Source of the DNA: Campylobacterales bacterium
GTDB lineage: Bacteria; Campylobacterota; Campylobacteria; Campylobacterales; Sulfurimonadaceae
DNA: 36,076 nucleotides
Direction of reading: 5' to 3'
Assembly (NCBI GenBank): GCA_014764065.1
Contig: JACXUG010000005.1
Coordinates: 1-36,076 of the forward strand
A program made the position numbers and the translations under genes. The first letter of the stretch is position 1. Each line of letters begins with the position of its first letter. This document shows positions 33,428-36,076 of the stretch, in pieces. The notes beneath the pieces are model-generated. The model saw nothing but the letters and a program-made list of their open reading frames with translations. It was not told the DNA's origin and made no database searches.

Positions 33428-34819
33428 ATGCCCAGAAAATTTATGCTTATCAGTTCGATTCTTTCGGCCTTCCTGACCCTGCAGGCGGCTGCCGTCACCT
33501 TTGACGAAATGCCCCCGCTGAATGAACGGGTCATGCCCAACGCCCCCAATGCGGTCCTCTCTTTCAGTGCGGCCATCGACAAGGCGAAAGACTCTATCGT
33601 CTATATCTCCTCCAAACAGGCACGGTCGCAAAAATACATGGAGCAGATACACCCCTTCTTTGAACAGTTTTTCGGCTGGAAGTTCAATCCCAACCCCCAC
33701 CGCCAGAGCCTAGGCTCCGGCGTCATCGTCACCAGCGACGGCTACATCGTGACGAATAACCACGTCGTCGAAGATGCCGACAGCATCATGGTCAAACTGC
33801 CCGGTGCGCAAAAAGAGTACCGCGCCAAGCTCGTCGGGAGCGACCCCAAATCCGACATCGCCGTGATCCGTATCGAAGCCGAGGGGCTCACGCCGATACG
33901 GATGGGCAGCTCCGCCGAACTGAAAATCGGGGATATCGTCTTTGCGATCGGCAACCCCTTCGGTGTCGGTCTCAGCGTCTCGCAGGGGATCGTTTCCGCC
34001 CAGCACAAAAACGGGATCGGGATCAACGAGTACGAGAACTTCATCCAGACGGATGCTTCAATCAATCCCGGGAACTCGGGGGGCGCGCTGATCGACAGCC
34101 GCGGGGCGCTGATCGGGATCAACTCCGCCATCATCACCCGCAGCGGCGGCAACAACGGTATCGGCTTTGCCATCGAAGTCGATATGGTCAAAAGCATCGC
34201 CAAGAAGCTGATCGAGGACGGGAGCGTCACGCGGGGCTATCTCGGCGTCAGTATCGGAGACCTCACGAAGGAGCTCCAGTCTCTTTACGCGCACGAAAAC
34301 GGCGCCCTGCTCAACGATATCGTTGTCGACTCCCCGGCCCAGAAAGCCGGCCTGAAACGCGGCGACCTCATTGTTGCCGTCGACGACCGCACCGTCAGCA
34401 ACGCCGCCGATCTCAAAAACATGATCGGGATGTACCGCCCCGGCAGTCGCATCAAGATCACCTATGAGCGCGACGGTAGGACCGATACGGTCTCCGTCAA
34501 TCTGACCGATCTGGGAGAGCAGGCCGTGAACGGCTCCGACGCCGTTTTCGAAGGGGTCAGCTTGCAGAACCTCGATCCGCAGCAGCGTTACCGCCTGCGG
34601 ATTCCCGACGACGTCGAGGGGGTTTTGGTCACCGACGTGGATGGCGACAGCGAAGCGGCGATGCAGGGGGTCCGTCCCGGCGACATCATCGTCCAGCTCG
34701 AGAATACCCCTGTCACAGATCTGACCTCCCTGCAAAAAGCACGCAGCAGTGCCGAAGGCAAGCTCAAGCGCATCTATCTCTACCGCAAAGGCCAGATCTA
34801 CGTCGTCGCCCTTCCCTAG
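33428..34819 (+). CDS. htrA: Periplasmic serine protease/chaperone HtrA (DegP family)
   Basis: Degrades or refolds damaged periplasmic and outer-membrane proteins. 463 residues: signal peptide about 1-21; trypsin-like domain with catalytic H112 (TNNHVV), D143 (KSDIAVI) and S217 (PGNSGG); two PDZ domains (about 255-345 and 365-460; VDSPAQKAGLKRGDLI and VQLENTPVTD are recognisable carboxylate-loop and strand regions). Length and two PDZ domains fit the Do/DegP group. Own -10 upstream; followed by the HD-GYP remnant. Confidence 0.95.
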   Translation: MPRKFMLISSILSAFLTLQAAAVTFDEMPPLNERVMPNAPNAVLSFSAAIDKAKDSIVYISSKQARSQKYMEQIHPFFEQFFGWKFNPNPHRQSLGSGVIVTSDGYIVTNNHVVEDADSIMVKLPGAQKEYRAKLVGSDPKSDIAVIRIEAEGLTPIRMGSSAELKIGDIVFAIGNPFGVGLSVSQGIVSAQHKNGIGINEYENFIQTDASINPGNSGGALIDSRGALIGINSAIITRSGGNNGIGFAIEVDMVKSIAKKLIEDGSVTRGYLGVSIGDLTKELQSLYAHENGALLNDIVVDSPAQKAGLKRGDLIVAVDDRTVSNAADLKNMIGMYRPGSRIKITYERDGRTDTVSVNLTDLGEQAVNGSDAVFEGVSLQNLDPQQRYRLRIPDDVEGVLVTDVDGDSEAAMQGVRPGDIIVQLENTPVTDLTSLQKARSSAEGKLKRIYLYRKGQIYVVALP

Positions 34820-34887
34820 GGAGTCCTCCGGGTTCCTTATGCCGATTTGGTTGCAATAGACGGTAGAACACCTTCCGGGAGGTAGCC

Positions 34888-35659
34888 GTGCTCCTCTCAT
34901 TCGCCCTGCGTATCGCTGTCGCCTATCTGATCGTGATCGCTTTGATGCTCGCCGCCGTCTATCAGCAACACCATTCACGCCTCGAAGATTATGTCAATCA
35001 GCGCTTTGCAGATGTCATGACAGAGGTACGCGTACACCTCTCGACGGAGGAGTCCGAAACGGTCAGTGAAGAGATGGGCGAAGTGCTGCAACAGATGCAG
35101 ATCCCCTACCTCGAGGCCTATGGCGGGAAGGGCCGTCTGCTCCACGCTTTTGCATCCCAAAGTTGGACCGCGCTGAAAGAGGATACACCGCTGCCGCACC
35201 TGCCGGGGAGAGGGAAGAAGGATTTATCGCTGGTTGAACGCGGCGGCACCCCCTATCTCCGCATTGCCACGGGTCCGGCCGAGATCAAGAATCCTTTCGG
35301 CAGGCCTGTCACCTGGCTTTCCAAGGCCGGGAGAGTCATCGCCGGTCACCACAAAAGTATGACGGCAGCGGCTAACCCAAGGGGCTGCGCGGCAGTGCGA
35401 TTCCGCTCGAGACGCGTATCTTCAGCGTGGCCTACGTCTTTGACGCCATGGGCTCACGGCGCCCTATAAAGAGCCTATGGCGCTCGACGCGTCCCTCGCC
35501 TACCTCAAAAGCCACGCCGGCACCCGCTTCAACCCCGAGATCGTCACGGCATTCATACGGATCGCCCCCGAGATCTACCGCGTAACACTGAACCGGACCG
35601 AAGAAGAGCTAGAGCGCATGCTGCAAAAAGAGGGCGAGCCTTATATCAGCAGGCTCTAG
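34888..35659 (+). pseudogene. Remnant of a membrane HD-GYP (c-di-GMP phosphodiesterase) gene
   Basis: GTG 34888 with GGAGGT upstream starts a membrane anchor (about 4-24) and a periplasmic sensor-like stretch of about 130 residues. It then jumps to the GYP end of an HD-GYP domain: HH, frame change, KYDGSG, a stop TAA (35361-35363 region) where Tyr is expected, PKGLRGSAIPLETRIFSVA, another frame change, RPYKEPMALD and an intact tail 35477-35659 (TRFNPEIVTAFIRIAPEIY). The second membrane helix and the HD half, including the metal-binding HD pair, are missing, and the usual ADVFDA reads AYVFDA. An internal deletion, a nonsense change and two frame breaks together mean a true pseudogene rather than read errors. 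Confidence 0.7.
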
Positions 35660-35674
35660 GCACTCTTCGTCGTC

Positions 35675-36076
35675 TCAGGAGAGGCGGTCACGGTAGGTCT
35701 CGTACCCGAACCGCTTGACAATCTCCATCTCCCCGTTTTGACGCAGGATCGCCAGGGTGGGGAGCTGCACACCGTTGAAGGTCGTATTTTTGACGAAGGT
35801 GTAATGGATCTGGTCCTCGAAGACGATCTGGTCCCCGACCTGCAGCGGTGCATCGAAGGCGTAATCCCCCATGATGTCCCCCGCCAGGCAGGTATTGCCG
35901 CCGAGACGGTAGGTATAGGGTTTCTCTCCGGTCTCCGCGGCGCCGCGCACCTCGGCGCGGTACGGCATGGCCAGCGTATCGGGCATGTGTGCTTCGGCCG
36001 AAACGTCGAGGATGGCGATATCCATCCCGTTATGCACGATGTCGAGCACGGTCGCGACCAGCGGACCGGTCTGCCA
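35675..36076 (-). CDS. nspC: Carboxynorspermidine decarboxylase (partial, 5' end outside window)
   Basis: PLP-dependent (fold III) decarboxylation of carboxynorspermidine or carboxyspermidine, the alternative polyamine route common in Campylobacterota. Only the last 133 codons are present; the frame is open to the right edge. Recognisable C-terminal blocks: VATVLDIVHNGMDIAILD, SAEAHMPDTL, YRLGGNTCLAGDIMGDYAF (the CLAGD cysteine/aspartate motif of the active site) and HYTFVKNTTFNGV. Convergent with the HD-GYP remnant. Confidence 0.88.
   Translation of the reverse strand, partial: WQTGPLVATVLDIVHNGMDIAILDVSAEAHMPDTLAMPYRAEVRGAAETGEKPYTYRLGGNTCLAGDIMGDYAFDAPLQVGDQIVFEDQIHYTFVKNTTFNGVQLPTLAILRQNGEMEIVKRFGYETYRDRLS

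Noticed and set aside
34888-35469. Intact sensor protein of 193 residues
   Set aside because: Its last third is HD-GYP sequence read in the wrong frame, so the open frame is a by-product of the deletion and frameshifts.

Overview
The window (36 kb, visibly GC-rich, almost fully coding) looks like chromosome of a Campylobacterota (epsilonproteobacterial) organism, probably a Sulfurimonas-like chemolithotroph. Pointers are a BioV-type pimeloyl-ACP esterase, an mlaA-mlaC operon that continues into an RND protein instead of mlaFEDB, a TrkA-like/tgt/aroB/MscS/MtaB neighbourhood, adjacent pdxJ-pdxA, and the C-terminus of carboxynorspermidine decarboxylase. The base composition is high for that group. 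I see no tRNA, rRNA, CRISPR, insertion sequence or prophage.

Layout. 1-2602 (-): 5' part of monomeric isocitrate dehydrogenase, then mltG. 2520-5780 (+): a large AsmA/YhdP-like protein whose 5' end overlaps the 5' end of mltG. 5838-8826 (+): a Fur-box-like promoter, a porin, a covalent-FMN-type protein and two related 4-helix membrane proteins. 8858-10736 (-): a decayed PH-like gene, an ApbE flavin transferase and a HAD phosphatase, convergent with the previous cluster. 10862-14766 (+): mlaA, mlaC and an RND/MMPL transporter. 14837-16684 (+): a membrane-anchored SPOR-like/receiver/HPt-like protein. 16756-20654 (-): an MnmC2-like oxidoreductase, a lipoprotein esterase, a frameshifted alpha/beta hydrolase and ferrochelatase. 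20916-27951 (-): a tightly overlapping six-gene operon aroB, mscS-like, mtaB, ftsH-like, bioV, mog. 28026-29518 (-): a 30-codon small ORF and a TrkA-like protein, divergent from tgt (29615-30736, +). 30739-31214 (-): a frameshifted membrane protein. 31328-33084 (+): pdxJ-pdxA. 33155-34819 (+): a frameshifted small gene and the HtrA/DegP protease. 34888-35659 (+): wreck of a membrane HD-GYP gene. 35675-end (-): C-terminus of NspC.

Themes. (1) The cell envelope dominates: MltG, AsmA/YhdP-like, porin, MlaA/MlaC/RND, MscS, HtrA and a pseudo-FtsH. The MlaA and RND proteins share an unusual short acidic-aromatic motif, suggesting a common docking site. (2) A possible iron-regulated flavin redox module (Fur-like box, porin, SGAT-type flavoprotein, two His-containing membrane proteins, ApbE nearby) is the best candidate for an undescribed system. 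(3) Two proteins appear to have lost catalytic residues while keeping the fold: the FtsH-like protein lacks HEXXH, and the HPt-like domain lacks its phospho-acceptor His. (4) Four reading-frame breaks lie at homopolymers, so sequencing error must be excluded before calling them biological; the HD-GYP and PH-like loci carry additional lesions and look truly decayed.

All calls come from reading the sequence and family knowledge; no database search was run.
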